Below, piece by piece: positions 24,427 to 33,170 of a stretch of DNA of 61,721 nt; the first letter of the stretch is position 1, and each line of letters begins with the position of its first letter. The notes under the pieces are model-generated. The model was not told the origin of the DNA. It worked only from the letters and a program-made list of their open reading frames with translations, and searched no databases. A program made the translations under genes and the position numbers. Origin of the DNA: an uncultured Angelakisella sp. (lineage in GTDB: Bacteria > Bacillota > Clostridia > Oscillospirales > Ruminococcaceae); assembly GCA_910585525.1 (NCBI GenBank), contig CAJUFR010000004.1, positions 1,295 to 63,015 of the forward strand, in the 5' to 3' direction.

Positions 24427-24858
24427 TCACTGATCCTTGAGCACGAACCCGTAGGGCAGCAGCTCCCCCAGGGTCAGCACCTTCCGCTCCCCGCTGCCGC
24501 TTTCCAGCAGCACCAGGAAGTGGTCGGGGTGGCAGAACTCGGACATCACCTGGCGGCAGACGCCGCAGGGGTAGGCGAAGCCGTCGCCCCCTGCCGGGCT
24601 GCCGTCCACGAACCGGCCCACCACCGCGATGGCGGCGAACTCCCGCTCCCCCTGGGCGATGGCGGAGAAGAAGGCGGTGCGCTCGGCGCAGTTGGAGGGG
24701 CCGTAGGCGCTGTTCTCGATGTTGCAGCCGGGGTATATCCTGCCGTCTTTGGTCAGCAGCGCCGCCCCCACCCGGAAGCCGGAGTAGGGGACATAGGCGT
24801 TTTCGGCGGCCTCCCAGGCCCGGGGGATGAGGGTGTCCAGCAGTTTTTGATGGTCCAT
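24427..24858 (-). CDS. cdd: Cytidine deaminase
   Basis: The 143-residue protein starts at MDHQKLLDTL behind AAAGGAGC; an upstream in-frame ATG lacks a site. It converts cytidine or deoxycytidine to uridine forms. The zinc motif is complete: NIENSAYGPSNCAERTAF provides Cys and the catalytic Glu, PCGVCRQVMSEF the other two cysteines. YVPYSGFRVGAALLTKDG is the typical start. It is the last gene of a three-gene operon with unrelated redox enzymes. Confidence 0.95.
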   Translation of the reverse strand: MDHQKLLDTLIPRAWEAAENAYVPYSGFRVGAALLTKDGRIYPGCNIENSAYGPSNCAERTAFFSAIAQGEREFAAIAVVGRFVDGSPAGGDGFAYPCGVCRQVMSEFCHPDHFLVLLESGSGERKVLTLGELLPYGFVLKDQ

Positions 24859-24875
24859 AGTGAATGCTCCTTTCG

Positions 24876-26246
24876 TCATTTCAACAGTCGTCGGATCAAC
24901 GCCAGTTTTTTGTCGTTGTAAGGGGGATAGCGTATTGGTAGGTCGGGGCGCAGACCCCGGCGGAGGACGCCCCGGTAGTGGGTGAAGGTGTCGAAGCTGG
25001 CCCGGCCGTGGTAGGCCCCCATGCCGCTCTGTCCCACCCCGCCAAAGGGGAGGGCCGGGGCGGAGAGGTGCACCACCGTGTCGTTGATGCAGGCCCCGCC
25101 GGAACTGGTCCCGGCCAGCACCCGCCGCCAGGCCCGCCGGTCCCGGGAGAAGAGATAGAGGGCCAGGGGTTTCTCCCGGGCGTTAACAAAGGCGATGGCC
25201 TCCTCCAGGGTGCGGTAGGGGAGGACAGGCAGGACAGGGCCAAAGATCTCCTCCTCCATCAGGGGGGAGCCGGGGTCGGGGCTGTCCACCAGGGTGGGTT
25301 CCATCCGGGGCGGATCGGTTTTGACACCGCCGCCCCAGAGTATCTTCTGCCCCTCCAGCAGCTGCGCCAGCCGGTCCAGCCGCCGCCGGTGGATGATACA
25401 GGGCAGGTCGGGGCTGTCCAAAGGCGCCGGGCCGAAGAAGTCCAGCACCGCCCGACGCAGCAGCTTTGAAAAGACCTCCTGTTTCCCCTCCGGCACCAGG
25501 AGATAGTCCGGGGCCACGCAGGTCTGGCCGCTGTTAAGGAACTTGCCGAAGGCGACACGCCGGGCGGCCAGGGGCAGGTCCGCTGTCTCGTCCAGGATGC
25601 AGGGGCTTTTGCCCCCCAGTTCCAGTGTGACAGGGGTGAGGTGCCGGGCCGCCGCCTCCATCACCGCCCGGCCCACCGCCGGGCCGCCGGTGAAGAAGAT
25701 GTAGTCGAACCGCTCCTCCAGCAGTGCTTCCCCCGTCTCCCGGCCCCCCTGGACCACCGCGATGTATTCCGGCCGAAAGACCTCCCCCAGCAGCTGCTCC
25801 AGGGCGGCGGCGGTGTGGGGGGCGTCCTCCGAGGGCTTCAATACCACCGTGTTCCCCGCCGCCAACGCCCCCGCCAGGGGGACCAGACTCAGCTGCACCG
25901 GGTAGTTCCAGGGGGCCATCACCAGCACCTGGCCGTAGGGCTGGGGGTGGACCCGCCCCGCCGCCGGGAACTGGGCCAGGGGGGCGGGGACCCGCCGGGG
26001 CCGGGCCCACCGCCGGAGGTTTTTCCGCAGCAGCGCCACCTCCCCCCGGAGGATGCCCAACTCGGTCATGTAGCTTTCCATAGGGCTTTTGCCCAGGTCC
26101 CGGCCAAGGGCGTCGATGAGCATCCCCTCCCGTCGCTCCAGGGCGTCGGCCAAAAGGCCCAGCGCCCCCAGCCGGTAGTCGATGTCCCGGGTGGCCCCGG
26201 TGGCGAAGAAGTCCCGTTGGCTTTTCAGCAGCTTGGGGATATCCAT
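24876..26246 (-). CDS. Aldehyde dehydrogenase
   Basis: The 456-residue protein starts at MDIPKLLKSQ behind GGAG. It is a short class-3-type ALDH that oxidises aldehydes with NAD(P)+. VMAPWNYPVQLSLVPLAGAL is the cofactor region, FFTGGPAVGR the Rossmann turn, LELGGKSP carries the general-base Glu, and FLNSGQTCVAPDYLLVP the catalytic Cys. EEEIFGPVLPVLPY and FGGVGQSGMGAYHG close the fold. The gene begins 4 bases after the malic enzyme stop, so the two are coupled. Confidence 0.93.
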   Translation of the reverse strand: MDIPKLLKSQRDFFATGATRDIDYRLGALGLLADALERREGMLIDALGRDLGKSPMESYMTELGILRGEVALLRKNLRRWARPRRVPAPLAQFPAAGRVHPQPYGQVLVMAPWNYPVQLSLVPLAGALAAGNTVVLKPSEDAPHTAAALEQLLGEVFRPEYIAVVQGGRETGEALLEERFDYIFFTGGPAVGRAVMEAAARHLTPVTLELGGKSPCILDETADLPLAARRVAFGKFLNSGQTCVAPDYLLVPEGKQEVFSKLLRRAVLDFFGPAPLDSPDLPCIIHRRRLDRLAQLLEGQKILWGGGVKTDPPRMEPTLVDSPDPGSPLMEEEIFGPVLPVLPYRTLEEAIAFVNAREKPLALYLFSRDRRAWRRVLAGTSSGGACINDTVVHLSAPALPFGGVGQSGMGAYHGRASFDTFTHYRGVLRRGLRPDLPIRYPPYNDKKLALIRRLLK

Positions 26247-26250
26247 AAAT

Positions 26251-27444
26251 CTACTCCTTTTCTTCCGGCATGGGCCGCCGGGCGATGCCGAGACGGATGG
26301 CCTCCGCCGCCACCGCCTTTGCCACCGCCTCCGCCGCCCGGGGGTCAAAGGGGTCGGGGAGGATGTAGCCGGGGGAGAGCCGGTCCGCCGCCACGGCGGC
26401 GATGGCCCGGGCGGCGGCCACCTTCATCGACAGGGTGATCTCCTTGGCCCGCACCGCCAGCGCCCCCTTGAAGATGCCGGGGAACACCAGGACGTTGTTG
26501 ATCTGGTTGGGGTAGTCGGACCGGCCTGTGCCCACCACCGCCGCCCCGCCCTTTTTGGCCTCCTCCGGGAAGATCTCCGGGGTGGGGTTGGCCAGGGCGA
26601 AGACGATGGGGTCCTTTGCCATGGAGGCCACCATCTCCGCCGTCACCAGGCCGGGGCGGGACACCCCGATAAAGACGTCGGCCCCCGCCAGCACCTGGGC
26701 CAGGGTGCCTTGGCGGTTTTCCCGGTTGGATATCTCGGCCATCCGGGCCTGGGCGGGGTTCATCCAGTCCGCCCCCCGGTACAGCGCCCCCTGGATGTCG
26801 CAGAGGATCACGTCCCCGAAGCCCATCTCCAGCAGCAGCCCGGCGATGGACAGCCCCGCCGCCCCGGCCCCGTTGATGACGATGCGCAGCCCTCCCTCCG
26901 GCTCCCGGCCGGTGACCTTGGCGGCCCCCAGCAGGGCGGCGGCCACCACGATGGCGGTACCGTGCTGGTCATCGTGAAAGACCGGGATGTCCAGCCGCTT
27001 TTTCAGTTCCTCCTCGATCTGGAAGCACCGGGGGGCGGCGATGTCCTCCAGGTTGATGCCCCCGAAGCTGCCGGCGATGTTGCAGATGGTGTCCACGATG
27101 ACCTCCGGGTCCTTGGACCGGATGCAGAGGGGGAAGGCGTCCACCCCGGCGAAGGTCTTAAAGAGGGCGCACTTGCCCTCCATCACCGGCATCCCGGCTT
27201 CGGGGCCGATGTCCCCCAGCCCCAGCACGGCGGTGCCGTCGGTGATCACCGCCACCAGGTTCCCCCGGCGGGTGAGGTCGAAGGAGAGGGCCGGGTCCCG
27301 CTGGATGGCCAGGCAGGGCTCCGCCACCCCGGGGGTGTAGGCCACCGCCAACTCCTCCCGGCTGGTGATGGGGGCCCGGGCCACCACCTCGATCTTCCCC
27401 TGCCATTCCAGATGCTTTTGCATCGCCAGTTGTTTGTTGTCCAT
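26251..27444 (-). CDS. NAD(P)-dependent malic enzyme
   Basis: The 397-residue protein is a short bacterial-type malic enzyme that decarboxylates malate to pyruvate. VAYTPGVAEPC, NLVAVITDGTAVLGLGDIG and MEGKCALFKTFAGVDAFP form the active site, DIPVFHDDQHGTAIVV carries the metal-binding DD, and VINGAGAAGLSIAGLLL the dinucleotide fold. No C-terminal phosphotransacetylase-like domain is present. It is first in the operon with ALDH and cdd and has its own promoter at 27488-27516. A 2-hydroxycarboxylate transporter 2 kb away might supply malate (inference). Confidence 0.93.
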   Translation of the reverse strand: MDNKQLAMQKHLEWQGKIEVVARAPITSREELAVAYTPGVAEPCLAIQRDPALSFDLTRRGNLVAVITDGTAVLGLGDIGPEAGMPVMEGKCALFKTFAGVDAFPLCIRSKDPEVIVDTICNIAGSFGGINLEDIAAPRCFQIEEELKKRLDIPVFHDDQHGTAIVVAAALLGAAKVTGREPEGGLRIVINGAGAAGLSIAGLLLEMGFGDVILCDIQGALYRGADWMNPAQARMAEISNRENRQGTLAQVLAGADVFIGVSRPGLVTAEMVASMAKDPIVFALANPTPEIFPEEAKKGGAAVVGTGRSDYPNQINNVLVFPGIFKGALAVRAKEITLSMKVAAARAIAAVAADRLSPGYILPDPFDPRAAEAVAKAVAAEAIRLGIARRPMPEEKE

Positions 27445-27487
27445 CCTGAAAGCCGCTCCTTTCTGTTATCCCCATTATTACCCTTTG

Positions 27488-27516
27488 ATTATACCGAAAC
27501 CGAGACAGGAACGCAA
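27488..27516 (-). promoter_or_regulatory. Promoter of the malic enzyme operon
   Basis: On the minus strand: -35 TTGCGT (27516-27511), 17 bases, -10 TATAAT (27493-27488), about 44 bases before the start codon. Confidence 0.75.
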
Positions 27517-27576
27517 CCAAATATGCACCCCGGAACGGTCCTTTTCATAGCATAGGAGAAAAAGGAGGGAGACGCT

Positions 27577-28431
27577 ATGCCAAGCAACCGCTACCCCCGC
27601 CCCTGTCCCGCCCGCCCGCCCCAGCCCGGCCCCCAGGGCGTCCCCGGCCCCGCCGGCCCCAAGGGGGAGCCGGGGGAGAGAGGTCCCCAGGGTATTCCCG
27701 GTCCCCAGGGGGAGAGAGGCCCCCAGGGGGAGAGAGGCCCCCAGGGCATCCCCGGCCCCAGGGGGGAGAGAGGTCCCCAGGGGGAAACCGGTCCCCAGGG
27801 TATCCCCGGCCCCCAGGGGGAACCGGGGGAGAGGGGAGAGCCGGGTCCCCGGGGCCTTCCCGGACCGCCGGGGCCATCGGGGGCGGAGACGGTGACCATC
27901 GGCAGCACCGTCACCGGCCCCCCGGGGACGGCGGCCATGGTCACCGACCGCACCGGCGGCCCCCACCACCTGCTGGATTTCGTCATCCCCCAGGGCCCCG
28001 CCCTGACGGCCTGGGCCGTCCTCCAGGTGACCGGGCAGCCGGGAGGGAGCGGGACGCCGCTGGCCCTGGCCCCCTCCGCCAGCGGGGGCGGCCCGGCGCG
28101 GCTGGCCCCCGACGGCCTTGGCCTGGTGCTGGAGCCGGGGCGGCCCTGGCTGGTGACGCTGCTGGTCCAGGGGACGCCGGAGCGGGCGCTGGACAGCTTC
28201 GACCAGGGGGCGCTGGCTGTCACCCCCGTGGTGGACGGCGCTCCCGTCCCCGCCCTCACCGCCGGGGCGCTCTTCTCCGCCGAGGGGGAGCCGCTGCCGG
28301 TGTCGGTCTCCGCCACCTTCCTGCTGCCCCCCGCCGGCGGGGCGGTGACCCTGGGCCTGACGGCCCAATGCACCGGGGCGGGCACCGCCATCGCAAGGCT
28401 GGGGGGAACGGTCGCTATCCTGGGGCTGTGA
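27577..28431 (+). CDS. Collagen-like surface or exosporium-type protein
   Basis: The 284-residue protein has a short N-terminal leader (MPSNRYPRPCPARPPQPGP), about 28 uninterrupted Gly-X-Y triplets (residues 18-102, mostly GPQGIPGPQGERG variants), and a globular C-terminal domain of about 180 residues rich in beta-forming residues (TVTGPPGTAAMVTDRT, VLQVTG, AVTLGLTAQCTG). The layout resembles BclA-type collagen-like proteins of spore or cell surfaces. There is no clear signal peptide, as in exosporium proteins. GGAGGG precedes the ATG. The DUF11 gene follows after 118 bases. Confidence 0.85.
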   Translation: MPSNRYPRPCPARPPQPGPQGVPGPAGPKGEPGERGPQGIPGPQGERGPQGERGPQGIPGPRGERGPQGETGPQGIPGPQGEPGERGEPGPRGLPGPPGPSGAETVTIGSTVTGPPGTAAMVTDRTGGPHHLLDFVIPQGPALTAWAVLQVTGQPGGSGTPLALAPSASGGGPARLAPDGLGLVLEPGRPWLVTLLVQGTPERALDSFDQGALAVTPVVDGAPVPALTAGALFSAEGEPLPVSVSATFLLPPAGGAVTLGLTAQCTGAGTAIARLGGTVAILGL

Positions 28432-28549
28432 TGTACCCATTCCCGCCCCGCCGCATAGGATAACGCAGGGCGGTCCTCCCTGTCCCAACTTCCGGCCGCG
28501 CCCCTTCCGGGGGGGACCGTCCACTTCACATATATAGGAGTGACCCCTT

Positions 28550-29416
28550 ATGCCCACACCCTTGAACAACCAAGCCAGCATCCGCTACAGCTACGACAGC
28601 GGCACCGGCTCCGCCAACTCCAACACCGTCACCACTAACCTCCTGGACCAGTACACCATCGCCGCCACAAAGACCCCTCTGCTGCCCACCTTCCGCCCCG
28701 GGGAGAGCCTCACCTACGTCCTGCGGGTGGTGAACAACGGCAGCGGTGACCTGTACAATGTCACCGTGGCCGACGACCTGGGGGGCGGCGGCGCTAACGC
28801 CCCGCTGGTGTACCAGGAAGGCTCCCTCCGGGCCTACCTGGACAGCGACCCGGTGACCGTCGTTCCCGCCGCCCAGGCGGGGACCCTCACCGTTACCATC
28901 CCCGGCCCCCTGGCCGCCGGACAGGTGGCCCTGGTGGTCTACAGCGCCCGGGTCCGCCCCGACGCCCCCTTCGGCCTTGCCAGCATCACCAACACCGCGG
29001 GGGTCACCGCCAACGGCGGCTCGGCGACAGGCGCGGTGGTGACGGTGACGCCGTCCCCCACCGCCACCGTGCTCCGGGCCTCCTACGCCGAGGTGGCCAT
29101 CTACAAGGAGGCTGACAAGCAGAATGTTACCGCCGGTGAACCCCTCACCTACACCTTCACCATGACCAACACCGGCAACCAGGCCGCCGGCGCGGTGACC
29201 CTCACCGACACCCTGCCCGCCGGCTTTGCGGTGACCCAGGTGACGGTGGACAGCGGCGCCGGAACGGTGGTGCTGCCCAGCACCGGCTACACGGTGGATA
29301 CCACCACCAACACCATCACCATCCCCAGCGCCACCGGCACCCCCATCCAGGTGGCTGCCGCCACCGCCGCCGCCCCCGGCGTCACCACCGTGACGGTGAC
29401 CGCCGTGACACCATAA
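28550..29416 (+). CDS. DUF11-repeat surface protein
   Basis: The 288-residue protein contains two DUF11-type repeats. The first has FRPGESLTYVLRVVNNGSGDLYNVTVADDLG (shown in part: ESLTYVLRVVNNGSG); the second has GEPLTYTFTMTNTGNQA and VTLTDTLPAGFAVTQV. It starts PTPLNNQASIRYSYDSGTG, a Clostridia-typical leader without a secretion signal. DUF11 domains are beta sandwiches in repeated surface proteins. Pairing with a collagen-like protein suggests a spore-coat or exosporium role, which is inference. GGAG precedes the ATG. Confidence 0.82.
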   Translation: MPTPLNNQASIRYSYDSGTGSANSNTVTTNLLDQYTIAATKTPLLPTFRPGESLTYVLRVVNNGSGDLYNVTVADDLGGGGANAPLVYQEGSLRAYLDSDPVTVVPAAQAGTLTVTIPGPLAAGQVALVVYSARVRPDAPFGLASITNTAGVTANGGSATGAVVTVTPSPTATVLRASYAEVAIYKEADKQNVTAGEPLTYTFTMTNTGNQAAGAVTLTDTLPAGFAVTQVTVDSGAGTVVLPSTGYTVDTTTNTITIPSATGTPIQVAAATAAAPGVTTVTVTAVTP

Positions 29417-29435
29417 TGATCATCCGGCCTTGAAA

Positions 29436-29472
29436 AAGCCCCCCGCCTGGTCTTTCCGGGCGGGGGGCTGCT
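29436..29472. terminator. Terminator between convergent genes
   Basis: AGCCCCCCGCC pairs with GGGCGGGGGGCT, preceded by AAAA, which gives a U run to minus-strand transcripts. Confidence 0.8.
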
Positions 29473-29489
29473 CTATGGGGAAGTATCTC

Positions 29490-30800
29490 TTAAAGCCCTG
29501 CTCCCAGCACTGCCGACAACACGCTGGCCAGCACGATGATGATGGCACCGCCGATGCGGGAGGAGATCTGGGCGAAGGGCATCAGTTCCATCCGGCCCGC
29601 CGCCCCCAGGGTGGCGATGTCCCCGGAGCCCCCCATGTTGGCCATGCAGAGACCGGCGGTGATGGCGCACTCCACCGGGTAGAAGCCGATGAGCCCCCCG
29701 ATGAGCCAGGTTCCGGCTACCGCCCCCACCAGGGTGGTGAGCACCAGCAGGAAGTAGGCGGGGGTCAGGTTGGCGATGACCACCCCCAGGTCGGTGTAGA
29801 CAAAGCCGATGCCGAACAGCACCGCCGGGATGCCGATCTTCATGGCGAACCGGTACCACTGGGCCACGTCCTCCTGGAGGGCTTCCGGGAAGATGCCGGA
29901 GATCTTGCAGGCGGCGCAGGCCACGATGGTCCAGGCGTAGTAGTGGATGCCCGGCACCAGCTTGCTGATGAGGATGCCCACGGTGTAGAAGATGCCGGTG
30001 ATGACGAACCCCCGGCCCATGGCCGCCAGGTCCACCGGGCGCTGCTCCTTGACCTCCTCCTTGGTCAGGGCGCCCCCCTTCATCAGGGCGCCGTTGCCGG
30101 TCGTATTGGGGAATTTCTTGCCAATGCTGTTCATCACCCCCGCCATCACGATGGCCAGGGCGTTGCCGATGACCACGGCGGGCATGATGAGGGAGAGATA
30201 GTAGTCGTTGTCCCTTGCCATGGCGGCGGCGTAGGTCTGGGCGGTGGGCACCGCCCCGGCGGAGGTGCCGCCCCCCATGATGGGCAGCGAGACAAAGAGG
30301 ATGGCTTCACGCCAGCCGTAGCCCATCAGCTGCCCGGCCAGGGCGGTAAGACCGAAGGCGGCGGCGATGCCCCCCAGGATGGGGATGAAGTAGAGGGCCC
30401 CGGCCTTGATGAGCAGCTTGCGGTCCATGGTGAGGATGCTGCCGCAGATCAGCGCCCCCACGATCCAGCCGATGTAGTCCATGCCCTTGATGAAGTCGGA
30501 GATGAGTTTGGTGGTGTCCTCCGGGAACACCCCCAGGTACATGATGACAGCCGCCCCGAAGATGGCCACGAAGGAGCCGCCCCCCAGGTAGGTGTTGACC
30601 ACCGGGGTCACCTCCCCCAGCTTGTCCAGCAGCAGGCCGAAGATGGTGCAGACGGTGAAGCCCCCCAAAAACCCCTTGGGGCTGGCGTTGCAGAGCACCC
30701 CCGCCACGGTGATCAGGAGGAAGAGGGCGAAATACTTGGCGGGGATAAAGCCGAAGCAGACCCGGTCCCACAGGCCGTTCTTTTCCAGTGTGTTTCCCAT
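29490..30800 (-). CDS. 2-hydroxycarboxylate transporter (2HCT family)
   Basis: The 436-residue membrane protein has the two GG-motif re-entrant loops of the 2HCT family: SLPIMGGGTSAGAVP in the first half and MANMGGSGDIATLGAAGRM in the second, with about eleven membrane helices. Members (CitS, CimH, MaeN) take up citrate or malate with Na+ or H+, or exchange them. It is 30 bases downstream of the sugar-acid dehydratase gene and in the same operon. The true substrate might therefore be a related hydroxy acid. Confidence 0.92.
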   Translation of the reverse strand: MGNTLEKNGLWDRVCFGFIPAKYFALFLLITVAGVLCNASPKGFLGGFTVCTIFGLLLDKLGEVTPVVNTYLGGGSFVAIFGAAVIMYLGVFPEDTTKLISDFIKGMDYIGWIVGALICGSILTMDRKLLIKAGALYFIPILGGIAAAFGLTALAGQLMGYGWREAILFVSLPIMGGGTSAGAVPTAQTYAAAMARDNDYYLSLIMPAVVIGNALAIVMAGVMNSIGKKFPNTTGNGALMKGGALTKEEVKEQRPVDLAAMGRGFVITGIFYTVGILISKLVPGIHYYAWTIVACAACKISGIFPEALQEDVAQWYRFAMKIGIPAVLFGIGFVYTDLGVVIANLTPAYFLLVLTTLVGAVAGTWLIGGLIGFYPVECAITAGLCMANMGGSGDIATLGAAGRMELMPFAQISSRIGGAIIIVLASVLSAVLGAGL

Positions 30801-30830
30801 TGATACAACTCTCCTTTCCGGCGCAGGCTG

Positions 30831-32018
30831 TTACTGGTCCACGATGGAACCGTCGACGTGCAGACGGGTGTTGATGGTGCGGCGCTTGAAGGGGAACAGT
30901 GTCTCGGCGTTGTCCACCAGTTCCACCCCGATGCCGGGGGCGTCAGGCAGCAGGGCGAAGCCGTTTTCCACCTTGGGCACCCAGGTGACCATGTCGCTTT
31001 GGCGGAAGGACCGCTGGTCCATCCGGTCGGTGCTGGTGTACCGCTCGGTGGCGGAAATGCCCTCGTGGTCCGGCAGTTCCTGGATGGCGAAGTTTTCCAC
31101 CGTGGCGGCCACCTGCATGCAGGCGGCGGTGCTGACAGGGCTCAGGGGGTTGTGGGGGACGATAAGGGCCCCGTGGGCCTCGGCGATGTGGGCGATCTTC
31201 CGGGCGCCGGTGATGCCGCCGCAGAGGCAGACGCTGGTCCGGGCGTAGGCCATGGCGTGGCGTTGGAGCAGCATCTGGAATTCCTGGATGGTGTGGATGC
31301 GCTCCCCGGTGGCGATGGGCACCGTGCTGTGGTCGGCGATCCAGGCCATGTCGTCGAAGTTGTCGGGGATGATGGGGTCCTCCAGGAACATGGGGGCATA
31401 CTTGGCCACCTTGCTGGCAAAGTCGATGGCCTCCCCCGGCTTCATCCGCCGGTGCAGTTCCAGGCAGAGGTCCATGTCATCCCCCACCGCCTCCCGGATC
31501 AGGCCCACCCGGTCCACGGCTTCGTTGATCATGCGGGAATAGCTCATGTAATAGGGCTGGCTGCGGGGCTCGTCCAGGAAGGGGGAGAGGTGGCCCACAG
31601 CGTTGTAACCCTCGGCCTTGGCCTTTTTCACCTCGGCGATCAGTTCCTCGGTGGTGGAGCCGCTGACGTGGTAGTAGGTGCGTATCTTATCCCGGCACTG
31701 TCCTCCCGCCAGCCGGTAGACCGGGACGTCGTAGTATTTCCCGGCGATGTCCCACAGGGCGATGTCGATGGCGCTGATGGCCCCCATGACGGCGGCCCCC
31801 CGGAAGTGGAAGCAGCGGTACATATACTGCCAGTGGTGCTCGATCTGCAGCGGGTCCTGGCCGATGAGGTAGGTTTTGAAGGACTCCACCGCCTCGGCGG
31901 AGGCGGGCAGGAACCCCCAGGCCCCGGATTCCCCCAGCCCCTCGATCCCCTCGTCGGTATACACCTTCACGTAAAGGAAGCTGTTTACCGGGATGACCCG
32001 TACATCGATGATCTTCAT
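30831..32018 (-). CDS. Mandelate racemase/muconate lactonizing-type sugar-acid dehydratase
   Basis: The 395-residue protein starts at MKIIDVRVIPVN behind AAGGAGGAG. It belongs to the enolase superfamily and resembles galactonate/mannonate dehydratases. DLCLELHRRMKPGEA carries the first metal-site region and a histidine, MFLEDPIIPDN the second ligand, PIATGERIHT the third, and LIVPHNPLSPVS the general acid/base histidine. The lid helix is GISAIDIALWDIAGK-like (MGAISAIDIALWDIAGK). Substrate is an acid sugar, identity unknown. It faces a FadR-type regulator across four operator-like palindromes. Confidence 0.88.
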   Translation of the reverse strand: MKIIDVRVIPVNSFLYVKVYTDEGIEGLGESGAWGFLPASAEAVESFKTYLIGQDPLQIEHHWQYMYRCFHFRGAAVMGAISAIDIALWDIAGKYYDVPVYRLAGGQCRDKIRTYYHVSGSTTEELIAEVKKAKAEGYNAVGHLSPFLDEPRSQPYYMSYSRMINEAVDRVGLIREAVGDDMDLCLELHRRMKPGEAIDFASKVAKYAPMFLEDPIIPDNFDDMAWIADHSTVPIATGERIHTIQEFQMLLQRHAMAYARTSVCLCGGITGARKIAHIAEAHGALIVPHNPLSPVSTAACMQVAATVENFAIQELPDHEGISATERYTSTDRMDQRSFRQSDMVTWVPKVENGFALLPDAPGIGVELVDNAETLFPFKRRTINTRLHVDGSIVDQ

Positions 32019-32037
32019 GGCACATCTCCTCCTTGAA

Positions 32038-32192
32038 TTGGTATGATAACTTAAAATTGGTATGAACAATTTTAAGCCCGCTTTTAGGATAAGGGTTCAG
32101 GATAGGAATGTCAATATCTCCGGCGGAAGTTTGGAGGACTCGACAAATTGGTCATACCATTTTTAGGGAAAGCGCCGGATTGGTATGACCAA
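32038..32192. promoter_or_regulatory. Four FadR-type operator palindromes in the divergent promoter region
   Basis: Copies of the TTGGT-ATG-ACCAA palindrome lie at 32038-32049 (TTGGTATGATAA), 32057-32069 (TTGGTATGAACAA), 32148-32160 (TTGGTCATACCAT) and 32180-32192 (TTGGTATGACCAA, perfect). They fit the TnGTnnnACnA pattern bound by FadR-subfamily GntR proteins. Two sit next to the dehydratase start and two next to the regulator promoter, so both directions are probably controlled by the regulator encoded at 32282. Confidence 0.82.
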
Positions 32193-32212
32193 AACGCAAA
32201 AGAGGTTTGCTT

Positions 32213-32235
32213 TCTCCGCCGGGGTGGGCTATAAT
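32213..32235 (+). promoter_or_regulatory. Promoter of the FadR-type regulator gene
   Basis: A -35-like TTGCTT lies 17 bases before TATAAT (32230-32235). The perfect operator at 32180-32192 is just upstream of the -35. Confidence 0.65.
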
Positions 32236-32281
32236 GGGGGGAAGAAAAAAGCCTGCCCCGGCAGGGAGAGGAGCGTTGCCC

Positions 32282-33037
32282 TTGACCGGTCCCAAAAGAG
32301 AAAAGGTCATCCTCCACGAGGTGACCACACAGAAGATATTGCGCCTTATCAAGGAGCAGAAGCTGCGCCAGGGGGACAAGCTGCCCACCGAGCGTGCCCT
32401 GGCCCAGACCCTGGGGGTGAGCCGCACCAGCCTGCGGGAGGCGCTGCAAAGCCTGGAGGCCAACGGCATCCTCCACATCCGCCACGGCAGCGGCATCTAC
32501 CTGGACCTGTACGACAACTCGATGCTCAACCCCTACGACGGGGCGGACGAGGAGAACCACCTGGAGGTGCTGGCCACCATCCACCAGATGATGGAGGCCC
32601 GGATGATGATCGAACTGTACTGCATCCGCCAGGCGGCGGTGTCCATCACCCCGGAGCAGCTGGAGCAGCTGCGGCAGCACGAGGAGAACGAGTACCGCCG
32701 CCTCTACCTCCGGGACGGGGCGGTGGCCGCCCCGGGGCTGGACTTTGAGCAGCTGATCATCAATTTCCTGGGCAATCCCATCATCTCCAACTCCCACAAG
32801 CGGCTCAACTCCTCCTGGAAAAGCTACCTCGCCACCATCAACGCGGTGGTGCTCTCCCCGGACCAGCGGCACAAGCACCACCTGGCCATCATCAGGGCCC
32901 TGGAGGAGCGCAACCCCACCAAGGCAGAAAAGGCGATGTTCAACCACCTGCACAAAAGCGAGGCCTCCATCAACACCCTGCTGGCCCAGTACAAGGGCAC
33001 CCGTCGGGAGCAAAGGGTGGCCCCGCCGCTGGAATGA
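32282..33037 (+). CDS. FadR-subfamily GntR transcriptional regulator
   Basis: The 251-residue protein most likely starts at TTG 32282, eight bases after GAGAGGAG; a TTG at 32276 is also possible. Residues 10-75 are a winged helix: LRQGDKLPTERALAQTLGVS, then RTSLREALQSLEANGILHI and RHGSGIYL. The rest is an all-helical FCD ligand domain with HHLAIIRALEERNPTKAEKAMFNHL carrying the metal-binding histidines. It likely senses the sugar acid handled by the divergent operon. Operators and divergent arrangement support local control. Confidence 0.88.
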   Translation: MTGPKREKVILHEVTTQKILRLIKEQKLRQGDKLPTERALAQTLGVSRTSLREALQSLEANGILHIRHGSGIYLDLYDNSMLNPYDGADEENHLEVLATIHQMMEARMMIELYCIRQAAVSITPEQLEQLRQHEENEYRRLYLRDGAVAAPGLDFEQLIINFLGNPIISNSHKRLNSSWKSYLATINAVVLSPDQRHKHHLAIIRALEERNPTKAEKAMFNHLHKSEASINTLLAQYKGTRREQRVAPPLE

Positions 33038-33044
33038 CAGAGAA

Positions 33045-33085
33045 AAGTCCCCCTCCCAGGGAAAACTGGGAGGGGGACTTTTTGG
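33045..33085 (+). terminator. Terminator after the FadR-type gene
   Basis: AAGTCCCCCTCCCAG pairs with CTGGGAGGGGGACTT around GGAAAA and is followed by TTT. Confidence 0.85.
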
Positions 33086-33104
33086 CAGGATACTCTCACG
33101 GCTG

Positions 33105-33133
33105 TTGACGAAATAGCGTTTTATGGATATAAT
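33105..33133 (+). promoter_or_regulatory. Promoter of the toxin-antitoxin pair
   Basis: TTGACG (33105-33110), 17 bases, TATAAT (33128-33133). The antitoxin start lies 37 bases downstream of the -10, so the Phd-type protein could bind around it for autoregulation. Confidence 0.75.
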
Positions 33134-33170
33134 AAAGTTAAAATAAAGTCATCAAAAAGGAGGGACCGAT

